Shown here: one piece after another, positions 33,329 to 42,305 of the stretch
How the letters are laid out: every line of letters begins with the position of its first letter
How positions within the stretch are numbered: the first letter of the stretch is position 1
Source: Bacillus massilinigeriensis
GTDB taxonomy: Bacteria; Bacillota; Bacilli; Bacillales; Cytobacillaceae
Length of the DNA: 64,000 bases
Reading direction: 5' to 3'
Assembly (NCBI RefSeq): GCF_900111815.1
Contig: NZ_LT630004.1
Location: 140,373 to 204,372 of the forward strand
Program-made: the position numbers and the translations under genes
Notes under the pieces: generated by a model
What the model saw: the letters and a program-made list of their open reading frames with translations, nothing else
The model's database searches: none
What the model was told of the DNA's origin: nothing

Positions 33329-33844
33329 ATGAGTAAGAAAATTGCCTGTGTCATTACAAACCTTTTCGAGGACTCGGAATATTTAGAGCCTTCAAGAGCA
33401 TTTATGGAGGCCGGCCATGAAGTAGTTTCAATTGAAAAGGAAAAGGGCAAGGAAGTAACTGGTAAAAATGGAAAGGTAACAACAAAGGTTGATGCCGGAA
33501 TTGATGAAGTCAATGCGGGAGATTTTGATGCGCTGTTTATTCCTGGAGGATTTTCACCTGACCAGCTGCGCGCGGATGACCGTTTTGTTGATTTTGCAAA
33601 AGCGTTCATGGATGCGAAAAAGCCAGTGTTCGCCATCTGCCATGGACCGCAGCTTCTCATCACTGCCAAGGCATTGGAAGGAAGAACAGCAACAGGATAT
33701 CAATCCATTCGCGTCGATATGGAATATGCAGGCGTGAATTTTAAGGATGAAGCTGCTGTTGTATGCGGAAACCAGCTTGTTACAAGCCGTACGCCGGAAG
33801 ATATCCCGGCTTTCAACAGAGAAGCATTGAAACTGCTTCAATAG
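33329..33844 (+). CDS. yfkM: DJ-1/PfpI family general stress protein (YfkM-like)
   Basis: 171 residues. Class I glutamine-amidotransferase-like fold with nucleophile Cys in FAICHGPQLLI (about residue 104) and the Glu of NLFEDSEYLEPSRAF at the N terminus. PDQLRADDRFVDFAKAF and VTSRTPEDIPAFNREALKLL match YfkM/PfpI proteins, which act as chaperone-deglycase or protease-like stress factors; the true substrate is uncertain. ATG 33329 has AAGGGAGTGG upstream. Sigma-B promoter present. Confidence 0.9.
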   Translation: MSKKIACVITNLFEDSEYLEPSRAFMEAGHEVVSIEKEKGKEVTGKNGKVTTKVDAGIDEVNAGDFDALFIPGGFSPDQLRADDRFVDFAKAFMDAKKPVFAICHGPQLLITAKALEGRTATGYQSIRVDMEYAGVNFKDEAAVVCGNQLVTSRTPEDIPAFNREALKLLQ

Positions 33845-33888
33845 TCTTCCTGCATGCAGTAATATCGTATGGTAAAATAGAAAGTGTT

Positions 33889-33921
33889 AAGCCCTTTGCA
33901 GGCTTCTGCAAAGGGTTTTTT
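33889..33921 (+). terminator. Terminator of the yfkM-like gene
   Basis: AGCCCTTTGCA-GGCTTC-TGCAAAGGGT followed by TTTTTT. Confidence 0.85.
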
Positions 33922-34006
33922 CCGTTTAAGCAAGTGCGGTTTTGAAAATACCGCATATATAAAATAGGGAATCATAATTACGGAAATATTTTTTCGGGGA
34001 GATGGA

Positions 34007-34768
34007 ATGATGATTGTATTGAAATCAGCACGTGAAATCGAAAAAATGAAAGAAGCAGGAAAGCTGTTGGCTTCCATCCATAAAGAAATCCGCAATATGA
34101 TCAATCCCGGTATTACGACATGGGAAATTGACCAGTTTGTGGACGGATATTTGAAAAAACACGGCGCGACAGCGGAACAAAAAGGCTACAGAGGATATGA
34201 GTACGCGACTTGTGCAAGCATCAACGATGAAGTATGCCATGGTTTCCCACGCAAGAAACCGTTAAAATCAGGCGATATTGTGACAATTGATATGGTTGTC
34301 AACCTTAACGGGGCGCTTGCGGATTCCGCTTGGTCTTATGCAGTTGGCGACGTGACAGAAAAGACGCAAAGGCTCTTGGATGTAACGAAAGAAGCGTTGT
34401 ATGAAGGAATTAAGGCATCCGTACCGGGGAATCGGATCGGCGACATTGGCCATGCGATTCAGACTTATGTGGAATCCAAGGGATTTTCAGTTGTGCGCGA
34501 ATTCATTGGCCACGGCATTGGCGCTGTCATTCATGAAAAGCCCGATGTGCCGCATTTCGGCCTGCCGGGAAAAGGCGCCCGCATCAAGGAAGGCATGGTG
34601 TTCACGATTGAGCCGATGGTCAATATCGGGGAATGGCCTACGAAGATGGATGACAATGGCTGGACTGCCCGTACGGTGGACGGAACCTTGTCCGCGCAAT
34701 ACGAACATACCATTGCGATCACAAAAGACGGCCCAGTTATCTTGACAGACCAGGACGAAAATTCCTAA
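34007..34768 (+). CDS. map: Methionine aminopeptidase, type I
   Basis: 253 residues. Removes initiator Met from nascent proteins. Metal ligands visible: the two Asp of IVTIDMVVNLNGALADSAW, His of EFIGHGIGAVIHEKPDVPH, Glu of VFTIEPMVN and Glu of QYEHTIAI. The start could be ATG 34007 or 34010, both after GGGGAGATGG. It is away from the ribosomal protein operon where the essential map copy normally sits, so it is probably a second enzyme like MapB (YflG) of B. subtilis. A long hairpin without T tract follows at 34782-34812. Confidence 0.93.
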   Translation: MMIVLKSAREIEKMKEAGKLLASIHKEIRNMINPGITTWEIDQFVDGYLKKHGATAEQKGYRGYEYATCASINDEVCHGFPRKKPLKSGDIVTIDMVVNLNGALADSAWSYAVGDVTEKTQRLLDVTKEALYEGIKASVPGNRIGDIGHAIQTYVESKGFSVVREFIGHGIGAVIHEKPDVPHFGLPGKGARIKEGMVFTIEPMVNIGEWPTKMDDNGWTARTVDGTLSAQYEHTIAITKDGPVILTDQDENS

Positions 34769-34876
34769 CAAGATCGTATAAGCATCAGACATCCATTCCC
34801 GATGTCTGATGCGCTAACAATGGGGATATCGAGCTGAGAGCTCTCCCTTACAAAAAGATATAATTTATGAGATGAG

Positions 34877-34909
34877 CCATCCTGTTTAAAACATAGGATG
34901 GATTTTTTT
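34877..34909 (+). terminator. Terminator-like hairpin in the map-yfkK gap
   Basis: CCATCCT ... AGGATGG with an 11-nt loop followed by ATTTTTTT. About 100 bp past map; it could end map read-through or a small RNA starting near 34820. No gene is seen between. Confidence 0.6.
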
Positions 34910-34974
34910 AAACGGTAATTGAAATATTTATGAATATTTTGTTATTATATGGTGATGTTCACTTAATAAATGAT

Positions 34975-35004
34975 AAAAGCGTGGTAAAATATCACCACGC
35001 TTTT
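34975..35004. terminator. Bidirectional terminator after the DUF1128 gene
   Basis: AAAAGCGTGGT-AAAATATC-ACCACGCTTTT: T-runs on both strands. Confidence 0.8.
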
Positions 35005-35018
35005 GTGTTTTTGCTTTT

Positions 35019-35243
35019 TTATGCTTTTTTCAGGCTGCCGAGTTCTTCTACGATTGCCTGCATTTCATTGATGCTGAAGTTGTCCTTTTTCATGATTAGC
35101 TCATAAATATCTTTCAACTCTTCATACATCTCTTCATCGAAGTGGGAAGACTTGATTGCCCCCATATTAAGTACATTCAGTTTTTCTTTAATTTTTTCAA
35201 TCATGTATTCCACATTTTCAGGAGTTTTCTTCGATAAGTCCAT
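35019..35243 (-). CDS. yfkK: DUF1128 family protein (YfkK-like)
   Basis: 74 residues: [73 protein letters not shown], helical and soluble, matching YfkK in length and in the NMGAIKxxxF block. Function unknown. ATG 35243 follows AAAGGATGACTGG. It diverges from yfkJ, the same arrangement as in B. subtilis. Confidence 0.88.
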   Translation of the reverse strand: MDLSKKTPENVEYMIEKIKEKLNVLNMGAIKSSHFDEEMYEELKDIYELIMKKDNFSINEMQAIVEELGSLKKA

Positions 35244-35460
35244 TCCAGTCATCCTTTCGCCATCCCAGCAAGATTTTTAGTAGGGCATTTTCCTGCAAAG
35301 CATTATAATGTAAATAGTGATAATGTTAACCTCATCTTTCCATGATAAAGTGCGATTGTCAATTGCAAATTGTGCCTTGATGTACATACTGTAAAAAAAA
35401 TTTGCCTGGGCTGCATGATGATACGAATATCGTGGAAAATGAGTGAAGAGGGGTGAAAGC

Positions 35461-35928
35461 ATGAAAAAAGTAATTTTTGTCTGCCTCGGGAACATTTGCC
35501 GTTCGCCTATGGCTGAAGCCATGTTCCGCGAGCTGGTCAGAAAAAAAGGACTGGAAGATAAGATTATCGTCGATTCGGCAGGAACGGGTAACTGGCATGA
35601 GGGGTGCCCGCCGCATGAAGGGACAAGAAAGATACTCGACACATACGGTGTTGACGGAGCAGGACTAATTGCAAGGCAAATAAGGAAACAGGATCTTGAG
35701 GACTTTGACTACATCATTGGTATGGATAGTGAGAACGTGAAGAATATTAAGAATCTGGGACGTCTGCCCGAAAGCGCGGTTGTCGCAAGACTTCTCGATT
35801 TCGTGGAGGACAGCAAAACAAAGGACGTCCCCGATCCGTACTTCACCGGAGATTTTAATGAAACGTACGATCTTGTGAAACGAGGCTGCGAGGCATTGCT
35901 TCGGGAAGTGGAATCGAAACTGCAATAA
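35461..35928 (+). CDS. yfkJ: Low-molecular-weight protein tyrosine phosphatase (YfkJ-like)
   Basis: 155 residues. The P-loop CLGNICRSPMAE (C(X)4CRS-type, nucleophile at about residue 8) is at the N terminus, and the general-acid Asp is in DVPDPYFTGD (about 128). Dephosphorylates phosphotyrosine proteins; YfkJ is linked to stress resistance. ATG 35461 follows GAGGGGTGAAAGC. First gene of a yfkJ-yfkI-yfkH operon. Confidence 0.94.
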   Translation: MKKVIFVCLGNICRSPMAEAMFRELVRKKGLEDKIIVDSAGTGNWHEGCPPHEGTRKILDTYGVDGAGLIARQIRKQDLEDFDYIIGMDSENVKNIKNLGRLPESAVVARLLDFVEDSKTKDVPDPYFTGDFNETYDLVKRGCEALLREVESKLQ

Positions 35929-35951
35929 CTTTTTTCAAGGAGGAGGATATT

Positions 35952-36305
35952 ATGGCAAACTCAAGCAAATTTTGGACATGGATGGGGATTGGCGCAGCAA
36001 TCGGGGCAGGTTTAAGCTTATTTGACAAAAACACACGTGATGCTGTGAAGGATGACATGGTGAAAGTGACTGGAACCGCGCTGTATATCGTCAGGAATCC
36101 AAAAGGCTTCGCGTATGATGTCAAAGCCTCTGTCAATCAGGTTCGGTCAGCAGTAGAGCAGGTTGCGGACGATGTGGCATTCATCGCAGAAAAAGTCGAT
36201 GAAATCAAAGAAGTTCCGCCGCAAGTAGCAGATATCATGAAAGAGACAAAAGAAGCACTAGGAAAGATCAATTCAAAGGCAAACCTCTTTGAACAAGAGG
36301 TATAG
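35952..36305 (+). CDS. yfkI: YtxH-type membrane-anchored protein (YfkI-like)
   Basis: 117 residues. One glycine-rich membrane segment (WTWMGIGAAIGAGLSLFDKNTRDAVKDDM) followed by an amphipathic helical region (VNQVRSAVEQVADDVAFIAEKVDEIKEV). The G-I-G-A-A-x-G-A start and DKxTRxxVK match YtxH domains. Function unknown. AAGGAGGAGGATATT precedes the ATG, 23 bp after yfkJ; yfkH follows 25 bp later. Confidence 0.85.
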   Translation: MANSSKFWTWMGIGAAIGAGLSLFDKNTRDAVKDDMVKVTGTALYIVRNPKGFAYDVKASVNQVRSAVEQVADDVAFIAEKVDEIKEVPPQVADIMKETKEALGKINSKANLFEQEV

Positions 36306-36330
36306 TCTGTAGCGAGGGGAGCGAGGGAAA

Positions 36331-37149
36331 ATGGTGGTGAATCTTTCTTTTTTCCGGAGGATGTGGAGCAGGATCCAGGAGGATGAAGTCCCTGCGCTTG
36401 CTGCGCAATTGGCTTATTTCCTTCTTCTATCCCTGTTTCCGCTGCTCATTTTCCTCTTCTCCTTGCTTTCTTATTTGCCTTTCGAGAATCAAGATTTGCT
36501 TGCGTTTATCGGAAGCTATTTCCCTGCGGACACGGCGGATTTCATTCAAGGTAATCTAACGGTAGTAATGGGCAAGGATTTCACGATTTTGTCCTTTGGT
36601 GCTCTTGCTACGCTATGGACGGCATCGAAAGGAATCGATGCGGTCATCCGTGCATTCAATAAAGCTTACCGCGTCAAAGAGACGCGGTCGTACATAAAGG
36701 AACGCCTTATGTCAATGGTTGCGACTGTCGCAATGATTTTTGTCTTTCTCTTGGCATTAATGCTTCCGGTTTTCGGAAAGCATATTGGCGAAATCACCTT
36801 CGCGCATTTTGGAATGAAAAAAGAGTTCCTCGAAGGATGGAATACGCTAAGATGGCTTGTTAGTTTTTCCGTGTTGTTTCTTGTGTTCACGAATCTGTAT
36901 TGGATTGCTCCGAATAAAAAGCTGACATGCATCAGCGTTGTTCCAGGTGCGTTATTTTCAACCGTCGGCTGGGTGTCCGCCTCATGGCTGTTCTCTTTCT
37001 ATGTGGAGAACTACGGCCAGTACGCTGAGCTTTACGGAAAGATTGCCACCATCATCATCTTGCTGCTATGGCTTTATCTCACCGCCTACATCATCATTCT
37101 CGGCGGCGAAGTAAACGCCTATTTTAGCGAAAAGCAAGAAGGATGCTAA
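36331..37149 (+). CDS. yfkH: YihY/BrkB family membrane protein (YfkH-like)
   Basis: 272 residues with six predicted helices. Family blocks: DEVPALAAQLAYFLLLSLFPLLIFLFSLL, LWTASKGIDAVIRAFNKAYRV, and the C-terminal LLLWLYLTAYIIILGGEVNA. Formerly misnamed ribonuclease BN; the real role, probably transport or envelope, is unknown. Third gene of the operon. Confidence 0.92.
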   Translation: MVVNLSFFRRMWSRIQEDEVPALAAQLAYFLLLSLFPLLIFLFSLLSYLPFENQDLLAFIGSYFPADTADFIQGNLTVVMGKDFTILSFGALATLWTASKGIDAVIRAFNKAYRVKETRSYIKERLMSMVATVAMIFVFLLALMLPVFGKHIGEITFAHFGMKKEFLEGWNTLRWLVSFSVLFLVFTNLYWIAPNKKLTCISVVPGALFSTVGWVSASWLFSFYVENYGQYAELYGKIATIIILLLWLYLTAYIIILGGEVNAYFSEKQEGC

Positions 37150-37283
37150 AGACGTTGGAACGTTTGGAGACGATAGCCGCATAAAATTCGTAAAATTGTT
37201 CTGCTTTCCTTGTAATCTCAATGTTACCTTAACCTTTTTGTGGCCGTGACGCTAAATATGAAAAATCGTCGGGAGGATAAGAC

Positions 37284-37850
37284 ATGGTCAAGCACGATAG
37301 AAAGAGAAAAGTACTTTTAGATTTAGCAGTTTCTTTAGACGGATTTATCGAAGGTCCTAATGGAGAAACAGACTGGTGCATAATGGATTCTGATATGGAC
37401 TTCAAAGGTTTCTTAAACAGAATTGATACGATTTTATATGGAAGAAAAAGTTACGATATATGGGGGAATTATAACCCTGTAACTAAAGCGTCTGAAACAG
37501 AAAAAGAAATCTGGGAATTAGTCCATAGTAAGAAGAAATATGTATTTTCCAAAACACAAAAAGGCTCTAAGGATCATGTTACATTTATAAATGAAAATAT
37601 TGTGGATGAAATAAGAGAATTAAAGAATAAGCCAGGCCGTGATATTTGGCTTTATGGCGGGGCAAGCCTAATTACGGCTTTTGTAAATCTCGGGCTTGTC
37701 GATGAATTCAGATTATCCGTTCACCCTATCGTTTTAGGAGCAGGGAAACCACTGTTTATTGATATGAAGCAAAGGGTGAATCTGAAACTCGTTGAAAATA
37801 AAAGTTTTTCCTCCGGTGTCGTTCAACTGTGTTATCATCTTGAAGATTAG
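37284..37850 (+). CDS. Dihydrofolate reductase-like (RibD C-terminal domain) protein
   Basis: 188 residues: KVLLDLAVSLDGFIEGPNGETDWCIMD, then ILYGRKSYDIWG, DIWLYGGASLITAFVNLGLVDEFRLSVHPIVLGAGKPLF. These are the YyaP/RibD_C motifs; likely NADPH-dependent reductase with unknown substrate. GGGAGGATAAGAC precedes the ATG. From here to about 38970 the DNA is visibly more AT-rich than the neighbours, suggesting acquisition. Confidence 0.85.
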   Translation: MVKHDRKRKVLLDLAVSLDGFIEGPNGETDWCIMDSDMDFKGFLNRIDTILYGRKSYDIWGNYNPVTKASETEKEIWELVHSKKKYVFSKTQKGSKDHVTFINENIVDEIRELKNKPGRDIWLYGGASLITAFVNLGLVDEFRLSVHPIVLGAGKPLFIDMKQRVNLKLVENKSFSSGVVQLCYHLED

Positions 37851-37898
37851 GACTGCTAAATTTCGTTGTGTGCTTATGAATGGGAAGGTTAGATAAAA

Positions 37899-38201
37899 TT
37901 GATACTAGTAAGTTCCTGTTTAGCTGGATTAGAGGTAAGATATAACGCTACTCATTGTTTAAACAATGAGATAAGTCAATTGATAGAACAGAAAAAGGCA
38001 GTAGCTGTTTGTCCTGAATTACTTGGGGGTTTTTCTACACCAAGAGAACCTGCTGAAATAATTGGCGGTGACGGAACAGACGTCCTAGAAGGCAGAGCTA
38101 AAGGGCGCCCAGAGCACATTGAGGAAAGCTCAAGAATACAATGCTGCCGCAGTCGTGCTAAAGGAAGAAGGTTGTTAAAACATAGATTATTATATAGCTA
38201 G
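37899..38201 (+). pseudogene. DUF523 family gene, frameshifted and truncated
   Basis: TTG 37899 starts LVSSCLAGLEVRYNATHC ... VCPELLGGFSTPREPAEIIGGDG, the DUF523 N-terminal half. After VLEGRAK the frame leaves the family pattern. In the other frame at about 38126-38180 the text AQEYNAAAVVLKE, the DUF523 continuation, can be read up to a TAA, so internal sequence has been deleted and the frame shifted. The C-terminal Cys-containing part is missing. Confidence 0.7.
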
Positions 38202-38241
38202 TGGTAAGTAATTATAAAAGGCTAAGAGAATACTATAAAAT

Positions 38242-38289
38242 AAAAGACCAAATAACTGTAAAGAAATCTTTACAGTTATTTGGTCTTTT
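38242..38289. repeat. 48-bp near-perfect palindrome including an XRE operator
   Basis: Two 23-nt arms are exact complements around a central AA. The centre is TGTAAAGAAATCTTTACA (38257-38274), the same site found again at 38304-38321. With T-runs at both ends it can also act as a bidirectional terminator. Confidence 0.8.
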
Positions 38290-38303
38290 GTTATCATTTT
38301 ATA

Positions 38304-38321
38304 TGTAAAGATATCTTTACT
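38304..38321 (+). promoter_or_regulatory. Palindromic operator TGTAAAGATATCTTTACT
   Basis: Second copy of the palindrome, 20 nt before the XRE start codon and 30 nt after the first copy. Probably bound by the XRE protein itself. Confidence 0.6.
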
Positions 38322-38341
38322 TTTATTTGGAGGGCTAAGTA

Positions 38342-38557
38342 ATGAGGGTGATTAATTATATTCGTGAAATCCGCCAACAAAAGGGGATAACGCAAATGAA
38401 AATGGCGGAGGACCTACAAGTTACCCGTCAAACGATAAATGCCATCGAAAAAAATAAGTATAATCCCAGTCTGGAATTAGCCTTAAAAATAATAGCCTAT
38501 TTTGATATGCCGATTAATGAAATCTTTGTTTTAGAGGAGGATGACAAATGGATGTAA
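38342..38557 (+). CDS. XRE-family transcriptional regulator (71 aa)
   Basis: A compact helix-turn-helix protein: IREIRQQKGITQMKMAEDLQVTRQTINAIEKNKYNPSLELALKIIAYFDMPINEIFVLEED, matching small YgzD/YvaO-like regulators that sit upstream of a membrane protein gene. TTGGAGGGCTAAGTA precedes the ATG. It overlaps the next gene by 10 nt, so the two are coupled. Two palindromes upstream suggest autorepression. Confidence 0.92.
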   Translation: MRVINYIREIRQQKGITQMKMAEDLQVTRQTINAIEKNKYNPSLELALKIIAYFDMPINEIFVLEEDDKWM

Positions 38558-38970
38558 ATGACAGAAAAAAGTGGGGAAAGATTTTAGAAAAGTGGACTCC
38601 ATTCTTTATAATAGCTTGTACTTTTACAGGTGTGGCTTTGGGTTCATTTCTTGTTTACATTTATCAAGGCGAATTTCCGTATGAAGTGCTTGCAGGTGGT
38701 TTGGCAGCAACTATCATTATGATAGTATTGGAAGTGATTAAACGGAAACGCAAAAAAGATAACTTGCCTGATGTGGATGAACGAGTCATTCGAAACTTTT
38801 TTCGTTTTTTTGCTTACACGTCGCATATTTTCTTAGCCATTATTTTCATAGCTTTAGCAGTTTTTACAATGATGGGAAAGGAGACAATTTCCATTTTATA
38901 TCTATGGATCTTTTTCTTTTCCTATATTTGGGTTACGGGAATAGGTGTTCTCATTATGAAGCGAAGGTAA
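38548..38970 (+). CDS. Four-helix membrane protein coupled to the XRE regulator
   Basis: 140 residues with four hydrophobic segments (about 15-37, 45-62, 88-108, 113-135) and a central basic loop (VIKRKRKKDNLPDVDERV). Small XRE plus DUF2178/YoaI-like membrane protein pairs are common in Bacillus and of unknown role. TTAGAGGAGGATGACAA lies before the ATG within the upstream gene. AT-rich like its partner. Confidence 0.75.
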   Translation: MDVNDRKKWGKILEKWTPFFIIACTFTGVALGSFLVYIYQGEFPYEVLAGGLAATIIMIVLEVIKRKRKKDNLPDVDERVIRNFFRFFAYTSHIFLAIIFIALAVFTMMGKETISILYLWIFFFSYIWVTGIGVLIMKRR

Positions 38971-39097
38971 TAGTTCGTAATAATAAGTTGAAGGTCTATC
39001 CCGTCTTCACCTGCACGACTGTTCTAAAAGTTTTTTAAATGTTTGTGGACAAATCGTGGGTGTTTTTGGAGGTTACAATAAACTCAGAACAAAGAAA

Positions 39098-39120
39098 AAA
39101 GACCGTCAGAGACGGTTATC
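39098..39120 (-). terminator. Terminator of the RsbR-like gene
   Basis: AACCGTC-TCT-GACGGT followed on the minus strand by CTTTTTTC, at the stop codon. Confidence 0.8.
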
Positions 39121-39949
39121 ATCCTAATGAAAGATACTTCTTCAGTGTTTCTTGCAATGTGCCTCTCGTTTCGGCGTCTTTATCAAAACGGATGCCTGCA
39201 TGCACCATTCTTTTTACAAGGTCTGGGCGCATGCCGGTTAGGATGGTTTTGCAGCCCATCATGTATACTCCAGCCAGGACCTTTTCAAAATAATCTATGA
39301 CGTCTCTTTCCATTTGAGCCAGCCCGGAAAGGTCCATAATAAGCGTCTGGAATCTAGTTTTTGCAATTTCGTTTAGGACTTTTTCTTGGATAATTCGAAT
39401 TCTGTATTCGTCAATGGAACCTATTAAAGGCAGAACAGAAACATTCGTACTAACCGGAATGATTGGCACAGATAAATGTTCAACCGTTTGTCTCTGTTTT
39501 AAAAGCATTTCATCTTTATAGCTGGAATAGTTCAGGAAGAAACTATTAAGAAATTGATCAATTTGTTCATTTACAATTTTTTCAAGTTGGTAAAACTCTG
39601 ATCGATCTGCTGTTATCCTCTTTTCTTCATCAAGAGAATAAATAAATTGCCATAACGTTCTTCTGATTGCTTGCACCCATTCTAATTTTAATGAAAGGGT
39701 CAAGGAGTGTTCGGCCCAAGCAATGCCTTCCTGCTCTGCAAAAGAAACTAGCTCTTTTTCGTTTTGATCGAGCACATAAAAGACAAGCTTCCTTGCGTTT
39801 TTCAGCAGATCAATATTCCCCGTTCTTAAAATATCATTTATTTTAACTGAAACATTAACGGCTTCTGAGAGCAGCTTGTTATTAAACTTTTCCCCATTTT
39901 CGTTGATGAAAATTTCAATCTCATCCCTAAGGATCCCGATTGCAGACAT
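39119..39949 (-). CDS. RsbR-type STAS domain co-antagonist (stressosome paralogue)
   Basis: 276 residues. An N-terminal helical RsbR-type domain (about 1-150) and a C-terminal STAS domain (about 163-275): VSVLPLIGSIDEYRIRIIQEKVLNEIAKTRFQTLIMDLSGLAQMERDVIDYFEKVLAGVYMMGCKTILTGMRPDLVKRMVHAG. RsbR paralogues build the stressosome with RsbS and RsbT to control sigma-B. The STAS threonine phosphorylated in RsbRA (the DT of VxDT) is replaced here by ER (QMERDV), so this one may not be phosphorylated there. Sigma-B promoters elsewhere in the window fit. Confidence 0.85.
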   Translation of the reverse strand: MSAIGILRDEIEIFINENGEKFNNKLLSEAVNVSVKINDILRTGNIDLLKNARKLVFYVLDQNEKELVSFAEQEGIAWAEHSLTLSLKLEWVQAIRRTLWQFIYSLDEEKRITADRSEFYQLEKIVNEQIDQFLNSFFLNYSSYKDEMLLKQRQTVEHLSVPIIPVSTNVSVLPLIGSIDEYRIRIIQEKVLNEIAKTRFQTLIMDLSGLAQMERDVIDYFEKVLAGVYMMGCKTILTGMRPDLVKRMVHAGIRFDKDAETRGTLQETLKKYLSLG

Positions 39950-40182
39950 CTCTTTTCACACCCTTCTAGTCCTAAACCATAAGAACCAATTTATTTTACC
40001 CTTTTGTTAAATATATTAAACTTATATTAATAATATTATTTTACTCATGGTTCTGTTAATTTCAATGATTTTGACTTGCGTGCAGGAGGCTGTGAACCTA
40101 TTCTCTTTCAGCATTAGGCTGAATGTGATGGCTTTTCTTTTTTTGATTTTTATTTTGTCATGGGACTTTTTGCTCTGCCAGA

Positions 40183-42093
40183 TTACTTCAACAACCTCAA
40201 ACTATTGAGAATGACAAGAATGGTGCTGCCTTCGTGTCCGATGACCCCGAATGGGAGGTCGAGGAACTGAAGGAAGTTGGAGGCGATCAGGAACATGATG
40301 ATGAGAATCGAGAAGACGATATTTTGCTTCACGATTCTGTTCATCCGCTTCGACAGGTTGATCGCTTCCGCAATCTTCGGCAAATCGTTTTTCATCAAGA
40401 CGATGTCAGCTGTTTCAAGTGCAACGTCGGTTCCTTCGCCCATTGCGATTCCGACGTTTGCGGTTGCGAGGGCGGGTGCGTCGTTGATTCCGTCTCCGAC
40501 CATTGCTACTGTACCGTAGGTTGTGATGAGCTCTTTTAATTGTTCTACTTTCGTTTCAGGCAAGCACTCTGCAATATAGGAGTTCACATGGCTTTCATCC
40601 GAAATTGCCTTGGCTGTTTTTTCGCTGTCGCCAGTCAGCATGACAGTGGTGATGCCTTGCGATTTCAGAAGGTCGATGGCTTGCTTCGTTTCCTCGCGCA
40701 CAACGTCTTTCAGCGCAATGACTGCGGCCACTTCTCCGTTGCGCTCTACAAAAACGGTTGTTTTTCCTTCACTTGCAAGCTTCATGGCAGCTCCCTCGGC
40801 AAAACGTTCGCCTTCTTCTCTGCCGACAAAGGCGATCTTGCCGATTTTCCAGTCCTCGCCTGCATAATGGGCCTTCACACCCCAGCCTGGAACATCCTCA
40901 ATGCTTTCAGGGTGGACGAGTTCCTTGCCAAGCGTTTCTTTCGCATAGTTGACGATCGAGTTGGCCAGCGGGTGGTTCGAGTGGCTTTCAATAGAAGCAA
41001 CTTTTAAAAGAACATCGTCGCGGGAAAGGCCTTCTTTCACAATGATATCGGTCACTTCCGGCTTTCCTTTTGTCAGGGTGCCAGTCTTGTCAAATGCAAT
41101 CGCCTTTAAAGAAGACAGATTTTCAAGGTGGACGCCGCCTTTAAAAAGAATGCCGTGGCGCGCGCCATTTGAAATGGCCGATAGCGTTGCCGGCATGATG
41201 GACGCAACTAGCGCGCACGGGGAGGCAACAACTAGCAAGATCATCGCTCTGTAAAATGTCTCGTTCCAGCTCCAGCCGAGAAGGTAGTGTGGCAAAAACA
41301 TCATGAGTACGACGACCGCCAACACGACTTTTACATAAGTCCCTTCGAATTTTTCAATAAAAAGCTGGGATGGAGATTTTTCACTCTGGGCCGATTGCAC
41401 AAGCTCAATGATCTTTTGGAACAACGTGTCGCTGCTTGGCTTTGTGATTTCCACCGTCATCGAACCAGTAAGGTTGACGGTGCTTGCAAAAACATTATCT
41501 CCCTGCATTTTCGCAGAAGGCATCGATTCACCGGTGATGGCAGCTTCGTCAATCGTCGTTTGCCCCTTGGCAATCCTGCCATCTGACGGAATCCGTTCTC
41601 CCGGCTTTACGAGGATAGTATCACCAACGACAAGCTCAGTCACATGTACGCGTTCTTCTCTCCCATTAGTGATGCGGATGGCTTCTTCCGGCTGCAGCTC
41701 CATCAAGGAGGAAATTTCCTTGTGGCTCTTGTTCAGCGTATAAGTTTCCAATGCTCCACTCATCGCAAAAATAAAAATAAGGATGGCGCCTTCCGTCCAG
41801 TAGCCGATAACGGCAGAACCGAGAGCGGCAAGGATCATGAGAAGCTCGACATTCAGTTCCTTGTTCTCAATTGTATCTTCAATGCCTTCCTTCGCTTTCG
41901 CAAAGCCCCCGATAACGTAGGCCATAATGAAAAGGGCGATGGCGATCGACTCGCCTCCCGTTTTGCTGATCATCCAGCCTGCTGCAATCAAGACACCGCT
42001 AAAGCTTGCGGCGATAAGCTCGGCATGAGGTTTCCATTTATCTAACAGGCTGGTAGGTTCAACTTGTTTCTTTATTAGCACATTTTCACTCAT
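40183..42093 (-). CDS. zosA: Heavy-metal P-type ATPase (ZosA-like, PIB family)
   Basis: 636 residues. P-ATPase landmarks: TGES in DEAAITGESMPSAK (actuator), the metal-site motif SPCAL in VVASPCALVASIMPA, phosphorylated Asp in AFDKTGTLTKGKP, HP locus SIESHSNHPLA and hinge MVGDGINDAPALATA. There is no N-terminal Cys-x-x-Cys metal-binding domain. Length and the SPCALVASIMPA text match B. subtilis ZosA (Zn2+ uptake under peroxide stress), although export of Cd/Zn/Co is a family alternative. GGAGGAGAAAAAG precedes the ATG. Confidence 0.92.
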   Translation of the reverse strand: MSENVLIKKQVEPTSLLDKWKPHAELIAASFSGVLIAAGWMISKTGGESIAIALFIMAYVIGGFAKAKEGIEDTIENKELNVELLMILAALGSAVIGYWTEGAILIFIFAMSGALETYTLNKSHKEISSLMELQPEEAIRITNGREERVHVTELVVGDTILVKPGERIPSDGRIAKGQTTIDEAAITGESMPSAKMQGDNVFASTVNLTGSMTVEITKPSSDTLFQKIIELVQSAQSEKSPSQLFIEKFEGTYVKVVLAVVVLMMFLPHYLLGWSWNETFYRAMILLVVASPCALVASIMPATLSAISNGARHGILFKGGVHLENLSSLKAIAFDKTGTLTKGKPEVTDIIVKEGLSRDDVLLKVASIESHSNHPLANSIVNYAKETLGKELVHPESIEDVPGWGVKAHYAGEDWKIGKIAFVGREEGERFAEGAAMKLASEGKTTVFVERNGEVAAVIALKDVVREETKQAIDLLKSQGITTVMLTGDSEKTAKAISDESHVNSYIAECLPETKVEQLKELITTYGTVAMVGDGINDAPALATANVGIAMGEGTDVALETADIVLMKNDLPKIAEAINLSKRMNRIVKQNIVFSILIIMFLIASNFLQFLDLPFGVIGHEGSTILVILNSLRLLK

Positions 42094-42164
42094 CTTTTTC
42101 TCCTCCTTTTGGTGATCTTATTGAGAAGAAGAATCACCATCATTACCCTTAAAAAACACGAAAG

Positions 42165-42196
42165 CTGTCATCTAGGTCGATGACAGCAGTATTTCT
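42165..42196 (-). terminator. Hairpin upstream of zosA, probable terminator of the MFS gene
   Basis: GCTGTCATC-GACCTA-GATGACAGC followed on the minus strand by TTTCGTGTTTTTTAA. Confidence 0.65.
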
Positions 42197-42305
42197 TTGG
42201 TTAGCTATTGATTTGGTTTTATCTTATCATGGTGTGTGCTTTTTTTGAAGTAAAAAGCACTATGATAATAGAGTTTTCATGAGTTGTTTTTACAGTAAAC
42301 GGATA

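Noticed and set aside
34813..34876. Possible small RNA gene between map and yfkK
   Set aside because: TATAAT at 34859 has no matching -35; the downstream hairpin is recorded only as a terminator.
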